Of a stretch of 64,000 bases of DNA, positions 11,321-21,000 are shown in pieces. Source of the stretch: Andalucia godoyi (taxonomy: Eukaryota; Discoba; Jakobea; Jakobida; Andaluciidae); assembly GCA_009859145.1 (NCBI GenBank), contig VRVR01000018.1:67688-131687 (forward strand), read 5' to 3'. Position 1 is the stretch's first letter. Each line of letters begins with the position of its first letter. The notes under the pieces were generated by a model. The model did not search any database, was not told the DNA's origin, and saw only the letters and a list, made by a program, of their open reading frames with translations. A program made the position numbers and the translations under genes.

Positions 11321-11787
11321 TGATGATTGGCCAATTGAAAGAAGAAAATGTTGAGGAAAAACTGGAAGAAATCGAAAAAGAAAAAGAAAAGAAAAGAATT
11401 AATTAATTAAAAAATTGTGAGAAAACGGAAACGATGAGATATTGGGAAGACTGAGGAGTGCAGAAGGACGTTGACAAAAGCAGGTGTTAGAATGACAAGA
11501 AATGCAAGCAAACTGAGCGGGGAGGGAAGCTGATCAGATATGAAAAAATTCTCTAGTCTCAAATTCCGAGTCATGCATCAATCGCACTGAAGAAACTTTT
11601 TTATCCGCGCACTGGTTTTTGCTTTCTATATTTTAGTGCACGTGTTTTTTCCCTTTTCTTTTTCATCCTCGTTTCGTTGGCAGCCAATCCAGTTATCGAC
11701 TTGTTCTGAATTCCTTTGGGGTGGTCAGAGAGAGCAGACCAAAAGGTTCGATTTTGAGGACGAGAAAAGGAAGGGAAAAGGAGGGAA
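11153..11787. other. Intergenic spacer with (GA)n microsatellite
   Basis: Divergent 5' region between the dynein gene (-) and adenylosuccinate lyase (+). It holds a GA repeat at about 11287-11317 and AG-rich to AT-rich sequence; presumably both promoters are here, but I recognise no specific promoter element. Confidence 0.6.
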
Positions 11788-13089
11788 ATGGGAGATTGGG
11801 CGTTTCGTTACCAAACGAGCGTTTCTGAGATTTTCTCAGATGAGCGTCGGCTGAAACACCAGTTGCAAGTAGAGCTCATGTTGCTGAAGGTTTTGGGCCG
11901 CCATGGTCTTGTCCCGTCTGAAGCATACGAACGTCTGCAGGCTGCTGTGAGTGAAGGACGCGTCAATGTGCAGCGAGTGTTGGAAATTGAAAAGGAAATC
12001 CATCATGATATCATGGCTATGGTGAAGGCGTTGGCCGAGTGCGATCCGCAGTATGGCGAGTTTGTCCACTTTTCTGCTACGTCGCAAGATATCAACGACA
12101 CGGTAATGGGTTTGCAGCTTTCCGAGGCAAAGACTGAAATCCTGAACGCGTGCACCGCCGTTCGGAAAGAGCTGACGCGCATTTCAAAGGACCACAGAGA
12201 TCTTGTGTGCATAGCCAGAACACACGGTCAGCATGCAATTCCTACGACAATGGGATTCAAGTTTGCGAACTTTCTATATGAGCTATCCGAAGCATCGAAT
12301 ATGCTGGAGAACGCGCCGGTGCACTTTGGAAAGCTCACCGGTGCTGTCGGGACGTTTGCTGCGCTGAACAACACCTCGGTGCAGCGCGAAGTTCTTGAAG
12401 AACTGGGCCTTTCTCCGGTTCCCATCACGACGCAGGTCATCACGAGAATCCATCTTGCACGATTTGCATTTGCCTTGTCTGCAATCGCCTCGTCGTTGGA
12501 AAGACTCGGGAAAGAGATCAGAAATCTGCAGCGCTCTGAAATCGGTGAACTCTTTGAAGGTTTCTCGGCAAAACAGGTCGGTTCTTCTACAATGCCGCAG
12601 AAGCGAAATCCGCACAAGAGCGAGAGAATTTGCGGTCTTGTTCGCGTCATCCGTGCGCAGATATCTCCCATCATGGAGACCATCGCTTTGGAACACGAGC
12701 GCGATCTTACCAACTCCAGTGTGGAAAGGGTCACGATTTCAACGGGATGCGTCCTCACTCACTATTGCTTGCTAGAAATGCAAAAGATCCTTCGCTCTTT
12801 GGCAGTCGATACGGATCATGTTGAGAGAAATCTCCAAGCTGCGGGGGGAAACCAGCTTGCGGAACGCGTTATGATGTTCCTCGCACCCAAACTGGGGCGA
12901 CAGGAGGCTCATGAGATGTTGCGTGTGGCCGTCGACGATCCTCGGGGGATTCGCAGCATTCTGGACAATTCTCATGTTCAGCAAGTTATGACTTCAGATG
13001 AGTTTGATAAGCTTATGGATCCGCATACGTACGTTGGTCAGGCACCCCAGGTGGTGGATGATGTCTTGATGATGTACGGCGTTCAGTAG
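11788..13089 (+). CDS. ADSL: Adenylosuccinate lyase
   Basis: Cleaves SAICAR to AICAR and adenylosuccinate to AMP, each releasing fumarate, in purine synthesis. The 433-residue protein starts at ATG 11788. It shows the fumarase/aspartase superfamily blocks: TSQDINDT near residue 100, RTHGQHAIPTTMG near 150 with the catalytic-type His, and the flexible loop GSSTMPQKRNP at residues 265-275 with the catalytic serine, followed by HERDLTNSS. Length and loop sequence look like the compact bacterial/archaeal PurB type rather than the roughly 480-residue animal enzyme. It converges on the gene ending at 13341. No intron. The superfamily also holds argininosuccinate lyase, but HERDLTNSS is typical of PurB. 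Confidence 0.92.
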   Translation: MGDWAFRYQTSVSEIFSDERRLKHQLQVELMLLKVLGRHGLVPSEAYERLQAAVSEGRVNVQRVLEIEKEIHHDIMAMVKALAECDPQYGEFVHFSATSQDINDTVMGLQLSEAKTEILNACTAVRKELTRISKDHRDLVCIARTHGQHAIPTTMGFKFANFLYELSEASNMLENAPVHFGKLTGAVGTFAALNNTSVQREVLEELGLSPVPITTQVITRIHLARFAFALSAIASSLERLGKEIRNLQRSEIGELFEGFSAKQVGSSTMPQKRNPHKSERICGLVRVIRAQISPIMETIALEHERDLTNSSVERVTISTGCVLTHYCLLEMQKILRSLAVDTDHVERNLQAAGGNQLAERVMMFLAPKLGRQEAHEMLRVAVDDPRGIRSILDNSHVQQVMTSDEFDKLMDPHTYVGQAPQVVDDVLMMYGVQ

Positions 13090-13340
13090 TGTGCAGTGCA
13101 GTGTAGCTTCCGCGCTCACGAACCCTTGTGAGAATGCATTTTCTCTTTCCTATTCAATATTTGCGACTATCTTTATTGTATTATTGTTCTTGTTATTGGT
13201 CTTGCTATAATTATTTTGTATTTTTTTAAATGAAATAATGGGAAAACACAAGCAGCATCCCTTTTATCCTCTCTCCCCCCGCGGTAAACGGTGAATCGCC
13301 TTTCCTCAATGACAATGAAGAACACCGCCAGTTTCACAAA

Positions 13341-15236
13341 TCAAATGGCATCTGCAAGATGTGGAGAGCTCGATGCATCGGTTGCGTCGCTGTCGGTCAC
13401 GACATCGCCTCCTAGGGCTTGGAGCCACAAGTACTCCATGATGGACGCCACGCAAGATGCAGTCACAGTGAACGCATCGAATTGCTGATACTTGTGAGTC
13501 CGAGAAACATCCACGTGATCCAGCTGAACAATCGTTGGAAGAGCGGTCCTGTCTATACACACGATCTTTTGAACATCCTTCCACATGCATAAATGATTGG
13601 TTTTGCTGAACGGAACTGAGGACATGAAACCATATCCATTGTCGCACAAAACCAAACGACCCGGCGTTGGAATCATTGTATCTGAGCAGCCGCAAATGAA
13701 TGACAACAATGGTTGCGCATCCACGGCGCCAAAGTGCTGGTAGAATGTGTTGCGAAGCTTGTACGGAATCGCAGATCCCATCAGTGCCCGAACAATCGTT
13801 GAAATCGAACTGGCGAACGCGGATACTGTGACTTGACGAACTGCTTCCTGTGCGCGCTCGGAAATAGCCAGCACTGTAGAGCTGCCTTCATTAAACAAGT
13901 CGGTCCTTTCTTTGATGTCAACGCAGAATTCCTCCAGGTCCTTCAGAGGATCGCTCCGCAGAATGAGCCTGAGAGGAAGATCGGACTGTGGCCGGTCCTG
14001 AAAGCGCAAGTCATGGTCGGCAGTTTCGAGAATCATCTTCACTCTCTCATTAATAGCCTCCATCGATGGTAAGAGATTGTGGATGCTTTCGGGCAGCTGG
14101 TTTCGAAACTCAAACAGAACTCGGCTGAAACGGTCCAAAACATCATCCGCGTGGTCCGCAAGCTCTTTTGGGATCGAAAACCGCACTCTCTTTTGATGCG
14201 GATCCGCGTACAGTTTGAAGACATCGCTGACATACTTCGACGTTACACAATACCCATCTTGCAGCATATCCGTCCAGAGAAGCTTTTGCAGCGAGAGTGC
14301 AACGAATACTTGTTGAAAGACACTGTTGCGAACGAGTGCAGGGTCTCCACTGGCTAGACATATGGACATGGACATGGACTCTGACACAAAACTCGAGTTT
14401 GTCATTGCCACAGCATCATTCATTCCAGAAGCAGTGACTGATGAAGGGCCCGCTTCGGCGAACTGGTTGGCAGCTGGGCCAGCCGTGTGCTTGCTATCCA
14501 AGATCGAAATATCGATAGCTGGAAGCGGGAAAGACGCGACTTGTATATCGCATACAGCAGAATAGATTACAGCATTAAAAGATAAGTTCAAGGTCGGCAG
14601 CGGTCCTGCAGTGATTCGAAGCATCGTGAGCTGCGAGTTCCCATACACACCCTCCTGGACAACAGCGTTGGAGAACCCCATTGATACTGCTGTGGACATA
14701 ACCGATCGCACAACCTCTTTCATGTCAACGTCACATCGCAGAAAGAACCGATTGCGGCGTTCTCCGTCTTCTGGATAGGACTGGACGGCCGTGAACAGCG
14801 GTGCCAAGTTGCGAATGCGACCCGGAATAAACGGCTTTCGAAGTCCATTTCGCGCAGACGCAGCACTCACGTTCACCTTGACAGAATGCAACACCACCGA
14901 ATGACCAGTCTCGATGGGAACAGAGTTGTCAATAGCTTCCCCAACAATATGCTCCGAGGCAAAGTCTCGAACAATAAGCCCGCATCCGTCATTTCGATGC
15001 GAACACACCGTAACGTAGTCCCTTGCAAGAACAGGCTCAATGGACCGAACCACTGCGCATCCTTCAGACACCACTTCGATGGTCACGTCGTCAACCCGCT
15101 CTTTCACAACATACAAAAACATGATGTGATTCGGCGGGCCAGAATGGTGCAACACACAGTGGCCGTCAGCGTGCAGACCGACTATGTCGCCTGGATTCGC
15201 TGGATCCACACATCGGAATCTTTTCTCCGATCCCAT
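13341..15236 (-). CDS. Orphan protein with GRAM-like C-terminal domain
   Basis: 631 residues, ATG at 15236, single frame. I do not recognise the family. The first ~140 residues are beta-rich, with a motif GDIVGLHADG and a later VGEAIDNSVPIETG reminiscent of small beta-barrel or clamp-like repeats. The middle is mixed alpha/beta, with a Ser/Met-rich linker around residues 255-285. Near residue 540 the pattern GRLVLCDNGYGFMSSVPF followed by a Trp (MWKDVQKI) and beta strands resembles a GRAM/PH-type lipid-binding fold. No signal peptide or membrane span. It shares a ~600 bp divergent promoter region with the acyl-CoA oxidase gene. The GRAM assignment is by pattern only. Confidence 0.7.
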   Translation of the reverse strand: MGSEKRFRCVDPANPGDIVGLHADGHCVLHHSGPPNHIMFLYVVKERVDDVTIEVVSEGCAVVRSIEPVLARDYVTVCSHRNDGCGLIVRDFASEHIVGEAIDNSVPIETGHSVVLHSVKVNVSAASARNGLRKPFIPGRIRNLAPLFTAVQSYPEDGERRNRFFLRCDVDMKEVVRSVMSTAVSMGFSNAVVQEGVYGNSQLTMLRITAGPLPTLNLSFNAVIYSAVCDIQVASFPLPAIDISILDSKHTAGPAANQFAEAGPSSVTASGMNDAVAMTNSSFVSESMSMSICLASGDPALVRNSVFQQVFVALSLQKLLWTDMLQDGYCVTSKYVSDVFKLYADPHQKRVRFSIPKELADHADDVLDRFSRVLFEFRNQLPESIHNLLPSMEAINERVKMILETADHDLRFQDRPQSDLPLRLILRSDPLKDLEEFCVDIKERTDLFNEGSSTVLAISERAQEAVRQVTVSAFASSISTIVRALMGSAIPYKLRNTFYQHFGAVDAQPLLSFICGCSDTMIPTPGRLVLCDNGYGFMSSVPFSKTNHLCMWKDVQKIVCIDRTALPTIVQLDHVDVSRTHKYQQFDAFTVTASCVASIMEYLWLQALGGDVVTDSDATDASSSPHLADAI

Positions 15237-15840
15237 TTTTTTTTAAATCCGAACGTCTTTTCTGTTTTTTTCTTTTTTTTTTCTTTCCTTCTTCAAATGA
15301 TAAAAGATTAAGAAATTAAAAAATTAAGAATTCTTTTCCTCTCCTCCTCTTTCCTGTTATCTGTCTGTCTTTCGATGCTTCTTTTTGTCGTTATCCGTTT
15401 CAAAAAGATGTACACAATCTCACGATCTCCCACGAAACACAAAAAACTAAGCACAGTCAGAGTGAGCTCCAAGCTTGAATTCGAAAGAAAAGCAATCAAG
15501 ACCCGTCACAAGCGTCGGGCATATATTTCTGCGACCTCCTTCCAAAAGCCAAACTTCTAGAGTTGACAGCCGTCGACCCCGCTGCTTGAACGAGGACTTC
15601 AGATTGTACGCTTCCACATGCACGTTTAGCGGCCACATCTCTATTTTAAGGTTGAACTGTCCGTTCAATCGTTCCTCGTTCGTCGTTTATCTTTCATATT
15701 TCTGTATTGCATTTCTTTTCTTTTCTTCTCTTCATTTTCGTTGATTGTTTATAACGTAGGGGTGGGTGGGTTCAAGTCACATCATTGTCTGCCGTTCATC
15801 GCTAGTTTTAACGGGGTTTTTGGCATTCGTAGTTTCCATT
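15237..15840. other. Divergent intergenic region
   Basis: Spacer between the orphan gene (-) and acyl-CoA oxidase (+). It starts with long T tracts just upstream of the minus-strand ATG and contains T/C-rich stretches before the plus-strand ATG. No RNA gene or repeat recognised. Confidence 0.5.
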
Positions 15841-17919
15841 ATGCAGCGGACTTCTGAAGCGACGGCTCGACGGCTTGCTGTGCTATCAGGTCACATGCAA
15901 GGCGAGCCCGAATTGACTCCGGTGACGACGTTGTGTGCGGAGGAGTGCAGCGGATCGGTCGCGACACCGTCTGAAAATTGGGAAAAGGTCAAAGCCTCTT
16001 TGAGCGCATCTCCTTTCTTCCAGCTCAAGAATGTGCCCAAAGAAGAAATTGAGGCTTTTGCGCACTTTTTGGAGCATCACAATCTTGAGGATCGTCAAAA
16101 GGCACGAGAATTCTGCATGAAAAACTCGGAAATCTTCGTAGAAGACTGGGATCGTAGAGTTCCTTTGGATCAGCAGCGAAAGGAAACCATCAAGAAGACC
16201 ATAAAAATGGTTTCCTCGGGATTGACATCTGTTCGCGATCTTCGTGATAATCCCGGAAGGTATTTTGGCGTCGTGGAGACATTTGCTGCGCAGGATTTAT
16301 CTGCAGTCTCCATGGCAACGATTACTCTGAACTTGTTTGGTGCATCGGTGTTGTTTCTTGGAAATGAGAAACACCACAGTCTGATCCTTGATCGGGTGGA
16401 TAACTGTGACGTTCTCGGTGCATTCGCAATGTCGGAGCTCAATCACGGGTCGGATGTGTCGCATTGCGAGACCACCGCAACGTTTGATGCTTCTTCCGAT
16501 GAGTGGGTTATCCGCACGCCACATGATGGTGCACAGAAGTACTGGATTGGAATTTCCTTGCTGTCTGCAAACTACCTGGTTGTTTTTGCTCGACTCGTGA
16601 CGAATGGCGCAGATCATGGAGTGCATCCGTTTTTAGTGCCAATTCGCGATGTGGTTGGGGGTCCTCTTCGTCCCGGAGTCGTGGTGAAGTCGACTGGTAA
16701 AAAGGCTGGTCTGGACGGAATTGACAACGGTCGCATCTTCTTTGACAACTACCGCATTCCTCGTTGGTACCTTCTCGACAAGATAGGCTCAGTTTCGAGG
16801 ACGGGAGAGTATTCTTCGCCTTACGCGTCTGAAAACAAGCGATTTGCGGCTATTTTTGCCGGTCTCGTCGTTGCGCGGTTCGGCGTGGGTTCGACTGCGG
16901 CGCGTGTTGCTCGCGCAGCCCTGGATATGGCCCTCCGGTATGCGCACTCTCGAACTCAGTTTTCGATTGAAAAGGCGGGAGCCGAAGTTCCGCTGATTGC
17001 GTATGGGGCTCACCAGCAGCGTTTGTTGTCGCATCTGAGCAGCATTGTGGCTGTGACGGTGTTCGCTAATGCGTGCAAGGATCCGTTGTTGAAAGGCAAG
17101 GCGGACGCGTTTCTGGGTTCGAAAGACCTACATCTTGATGCATGTTGTCTGAAAGCATATGGCTCTTGGTACGCGGTCTGGGCAGTCCAAGAATGCCGCG
17201 AGGCGTGCGGCGGGCAAGGATACCTGGCTCGCAATGTCCTAATGTCGTGGCGGACGGATCTCGAAATTCTACAGACCCTGGATGGCGATAACCGCGTTCT
17301 CTGCCAGCAAATTGTGAAGATTTTGATTGAGAAACTCGGATCGAAAATGGCAAAGAAGAATCTTGTGGCATCCGCAACAGAAGTTTTGTCGAATGAATTT
17401 CATGCGCGAATTGGGTTTTTCCTGTCCTTTGATCCAGAAGACCTTCCGTCTGTGTGCACCCTCTTTCAAGCCCGGGAGGACGCCGTTCTCTATGCCCTTG
17501 TCAAAGAACTGCGGAATGGCGGCCGCGGGAACCCCATGCACCAGTTCAAAGTGTGGAATGCCAATATTGCACTTGTAGAGCGAGTTGCAAAGGCCCATGC
17601 GGAGCGTCGCATTGTGGAGTCGTTTGTGTCTGGTCTGCATCGAATGCGCGGGCAACCGCATCTGTACGGAGCGTTGCGTAATCTTTGCATCCTGTTTGTC
17701 CTCACTCGAGTTTCTGAGGATGGCTGGTTTGTTGCGTCTGGGTGCGTGAAGAAGTCCAAGTTTTTGGATATCCCGTCCGAAACGGATGCCCTCTGTCAGA
17801 AGATTGCTCCGTATACGCATGCGATCATCGAATCCTTCCGGACACCGGATTTTATTTTCAAGGACACCATTGCAGATGACTGGCTGCGTGTCAACTCGCG
17901 AGACGCAAACTTTGCGTAA
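15841..17919 (+). CDS. Acyl-CoA oxidase (peroxisomal, ACX3-like)
   Basis: FAD enzyme that makes trans-2-enoyl-CoA and hydrogen peroxide in the first step of peroxisomal beta-oxidation. I use ATG 15841 (692 residues); the frame upstream has only a GTG. This start puts RLAVLSGHM at residues 11-19, close to the PTS2 consensus R-L-x5-H-L. There is no C-terminal SKL. Family blocks seen: MSELNHGSDV, QKYWIG, GVHPFLVPIRD, GLDGIDNGRIFFDNYRIPR, YAHSRTQF, QECREACGGQGY. Overall closest by recall to plant ACX3 (medium chain). Odd point: the usual catalytic Glu of the F/Y-E-G-D-N block is Asp481 here (TLDGDN, codon 17281-17283). It ends 135 bp from the convergent SMCHD1-like gene. Confidence 0.9.
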   Translation: MQRTSEATARRLAVLSGHMQGEPELTPVTTLCAEECSGSVATPSENWEKVKASLSASPFFQLKNVPKEEIEAFAHFLEHHNLEDRQKAREFCMKNSEIFVEDWDRRVPLDQQRKETIKKTIKMVSSGLTSVRDLRDNPGRYFGVVETFAAQDLSAVSMATITLNLFGASVLFLGNEKHHSLILDRVDNCDVLGAFAMSELNHGSDVSHCETTATFDASSDEWVIRTPHDGAQKYWIGISLLSANYLVVFARLVTNGADHGVHPFLVPIRDVVGGPLRPGVVVKSTGKKAGLDGIDNGRIFFDNYRIPRWYLLDKIGSVSRTGEYSSPYASENKRFAAIFAGLVVARFGVGSTAARVARAALDMALRYAHSRTQFSIEKAGAEVPLIAYGAHQQRLLSHLSSIVAVTVFANACKDPLLKGKADAFLGSKDLHLDACCLKAYGSWYAVWAVQECREACGGQGYLARNVLMSWRTDLEILQTLDGDNRVLCQQIVKILIEKLGSKMAKKNLVASATEVLSNEFHARIGFFLSFDPEDLPSVCTLFQAREDAVLYALVKELRNGGRGNPMHQFKVWNANIALVERVAKAHAERRIVESFVSGLHRMRGQPHLYGALRNLCILFVLTRVSEDGWFVASGCVKKSKFLDIPSETDALCQKIAPYTHAIIESFRTPDFIFKDTIADDWLRVNSRDANFA

Positions 17920-18054
17920 ATGTAAATCCGTCGTTTTTATTGCATGACGTGCACAATGTAGCGCAGGGAGAGGTAGACTTTTCGTTATTTGGTGTTTGTC
18001 TCTTCCCTCTTTCCCTTCTCGTCTTGCAAGCACTGGGCAGTGTGCTTCATTCCA

Positions 18055-21000
18055 CTATGCAAGCCGAGGACGCTTGGCAGGCGGGCTACATGCCGCCGAC
18101 TGAGAGGACTCAGACAATATGGGCTCCTCAACACGCAGGAACCGAGTAGGCTGATCTGATGCTTTCAAGAAGAATTCCAAACGAAAGCCTGATTCAAACA
18201 CTACGCGCAGGCGGAGCCGATTTGACTCTGGTCTTCCCAGGCAGAGAACGACTGGGCACCGAGGACACCGGGGCTGTTGATGCAGCATCAGATACGAGCT
18301 ACAAAACAATTCCGAGTCCGCAGCGGTGGCACATATCACGACATTGCCAAGCAACATGCCGACTAGCTTCTTGAGAATTTGAGGCAGATCGGACGATATC
18401 GCAAGAACCGGAAAACACCGATGAATTAAAGCCAGAACTGCACGCGCATCGCGCTCTGATACATTGCTCAGGTCCGGAAACACAAAATCGGACGCACGCC
18501 AGAACGTGGGACGCACTGGAAGCGCAGCCAACTGCGTGTGCGTTGGAATAAAATAGTCCTCGGATCTGTCGACAAAATGCAGCAAATTTTCAAAAAACAT
18601 GTCCACAGGCTGCGATAGGAAATCTCCCGCAAAGCGCTTAATGTACAGACACAAGCATAGTTCCACTTCTTGAGAGCACGAGGCAGAAAAGAGCGTTCCC
18701 AACCGTATGTTGTGGAGGCTGGGCTGGGTGCCGTCTTCTTGAGTCTCAGGCGCGCTTTTTGTGTGGGAGGATCCACCAGTGGAGCTTGGGAGGGAAGATA
18801 CCTGAGAAAGGCTCATAGGCGCGGACAGCTGCTGGGCAAACAGATCTTGGACGTCCATATGTACAACAAAGCGAGATCGCAACAGGGAAAATTGATCGGT
18901 GAGCCCCTGGAATGTGGGCCAGAATTCATACGATGAATCCTGGTTAAAGAATCGGAATGGGGTGCGCTGATCCACAAACTCGCACTGAAACTCGGCATTT
19001 TGCTTCTGCAGAACATACTCTGGTAATCGCATCGAAACCGGCAATATCGCAGACCAGTCGTCGTCATTGTCCAAGAAAAACGTGGATGCCGTCAAGTCAA
19101 CAGACAGATCCAGACGAGTACCGGGCGCTCCGTTTTCGACAATCGAGACGCGAATCGAGGAAACCAAGGCCGTCTTCTCGTCCTCGGAAAGCATAATGTT
19201 TGTCGGCATATCATCGGATCGTCCCGCAAACCCAACAAACACTTCAAACTGAACCACTTCTGGTGCTTGATTTCTTACTTTCGCATTCTGGACTTTGACT
19301 TCCGTAACTTGAAGTGGATGGGGATTGGGACGAACGGTGATATATAAAGGATATGGGAACTGCAACATTTTCGACGGCGTTTGAATCCACAAACAATCGT
19401 CACCTTTCTTCGATCGCCTCGCATCACGGCACAACGTTTTCCCAGTAGCGTTCATAATGGGAATGTCCTCCAGCAGAAATCTTTCATTTTCGTACTTCCA
19501 CGCAAACGATCTCGACGTACGCCGTAATTCTCCAATCGCTCGGCGACCCGTTTCCTGTCGACTTGAAAACACAGTTTTGCCGAAAAGCAGGGCAGATCCG
19601 CTTCCGAAGGCCATCAGCTCGAGGTACGGAAACCCTGCATCAGAAATCTGTGTCTCCAGGAACTTGCAGATGCCATCATGGTCAAGGGAGACTAAATTTA
19701 AGTCGTTGTCGCGGACAGAAAAGACAATACGTCGAATCAGATCATGAGACCAGTACACAGGACTTTCAATCTCCGTTCGATTTTCCACAATCATGCAGTA
19801 TGGATCTCCAGGGCTCAGGTGCATCAATGCGACACGTCCGTCGATTTTTCCGGTCTTGCAGACGTAGGAAAAGACTACATCCACCAAACCGATGCTGACA
19901 GCACGTCTATCCAAATCGTCATCCCAAAAACTAAACGCTGAACCGGGAACCTTCAATGTAACAAACGACAGGGAATCTGCGTTTGGAAACTCCACTTTAG
20001 CTGGCAAGGAGACCACGGAAGGATGCAAGAGATCAGGAGGCGGAGCACCTTGGATATGTTGTCTGCAACATATTTTGGGATCCACTAACAACGTCTCCGC
20101 TGTCTGCCTTGATATGGTGGTATCATTCCCTGCTGCGTCAACGAATCGAACGTCACACCGAAAGTCCTTTTTGATCGCTGCCTGCAAATGGGAAGAGCCG
20201 CCGAACGGATAAAGGACTAATTGCGCCGCAGGACCTCCGTGCAGGCAAAATCGGACAGTCTTTTCCACAAGATCGTCGTTGTTTTGATCACGGACAACGC
20301 GAATCAATACGGACAACGCGCTCTGGTTGTGAAAGTTCCAAAGCACTGGACCATGTTCCGACTGCTGAATCCAATCAAATCCCGAAAAAATTGCCAACAA
20401 TTCTCTTGCAAACGCACCATTTTCATGGGCGCGAATAGAGGAAACCCTTGCATCCACACGGAGGTTCACGGAGTAAAAACTACACAGGTTCTTCGATAAA
20501 ATTTCTCCAGTTTCATTTCGAAGCACGAAATCAAATTCGGGAAACGCATCTCCAGATCGAATACCACAGAGAAAAACACCATCCTTTTCAAGAATCGCAG
20601 TGGAGTTTTGATAGATGTCGAATGTGGACGGATCCTTAGAAACTTGCACGGTGTATGGTCGAGAAAACACGGTTCCGCATTCAGAATCGACAACAGAAAG
20701 CTCGATGTCTCCCCATTCACACGAATATGGACTGCCCAAGGAAAGCCGTAGAATTCCCTCTTTTGATTTGAATGTGGACTTCGCAATGGATGAAAACACA
20801 CCTTTTTTTGAAGTCTCTCGTTTCGGCTTGACGTACACAGTCCACGTCCTGCTCGACAGTGCGTCGATCTGCTTCACAATGTTTCCGTATGCATCCACTG
20901 GATGGAAATCCAATGTGGATACAACCTGTCTTCCAACAAGCTTCTCCAGCGGGTCCGGATCCAATGCATCCAGACCGGCAAATTCACCGGCAAGAACAAC

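Noticed and set aside
15760-15785. GGTTCAAGTC as a tRNA T-arm
   Set aside because: Flanking bases do not form a good stem and no cloverleaf could be built.
15766-15840. Upstream extension of the acyl-CoA oxidase (hydrophobic, signal-like)
   Set aside because: Begins with GTG; a eukaryotic start at ATG 15841 exposes the PTS2.
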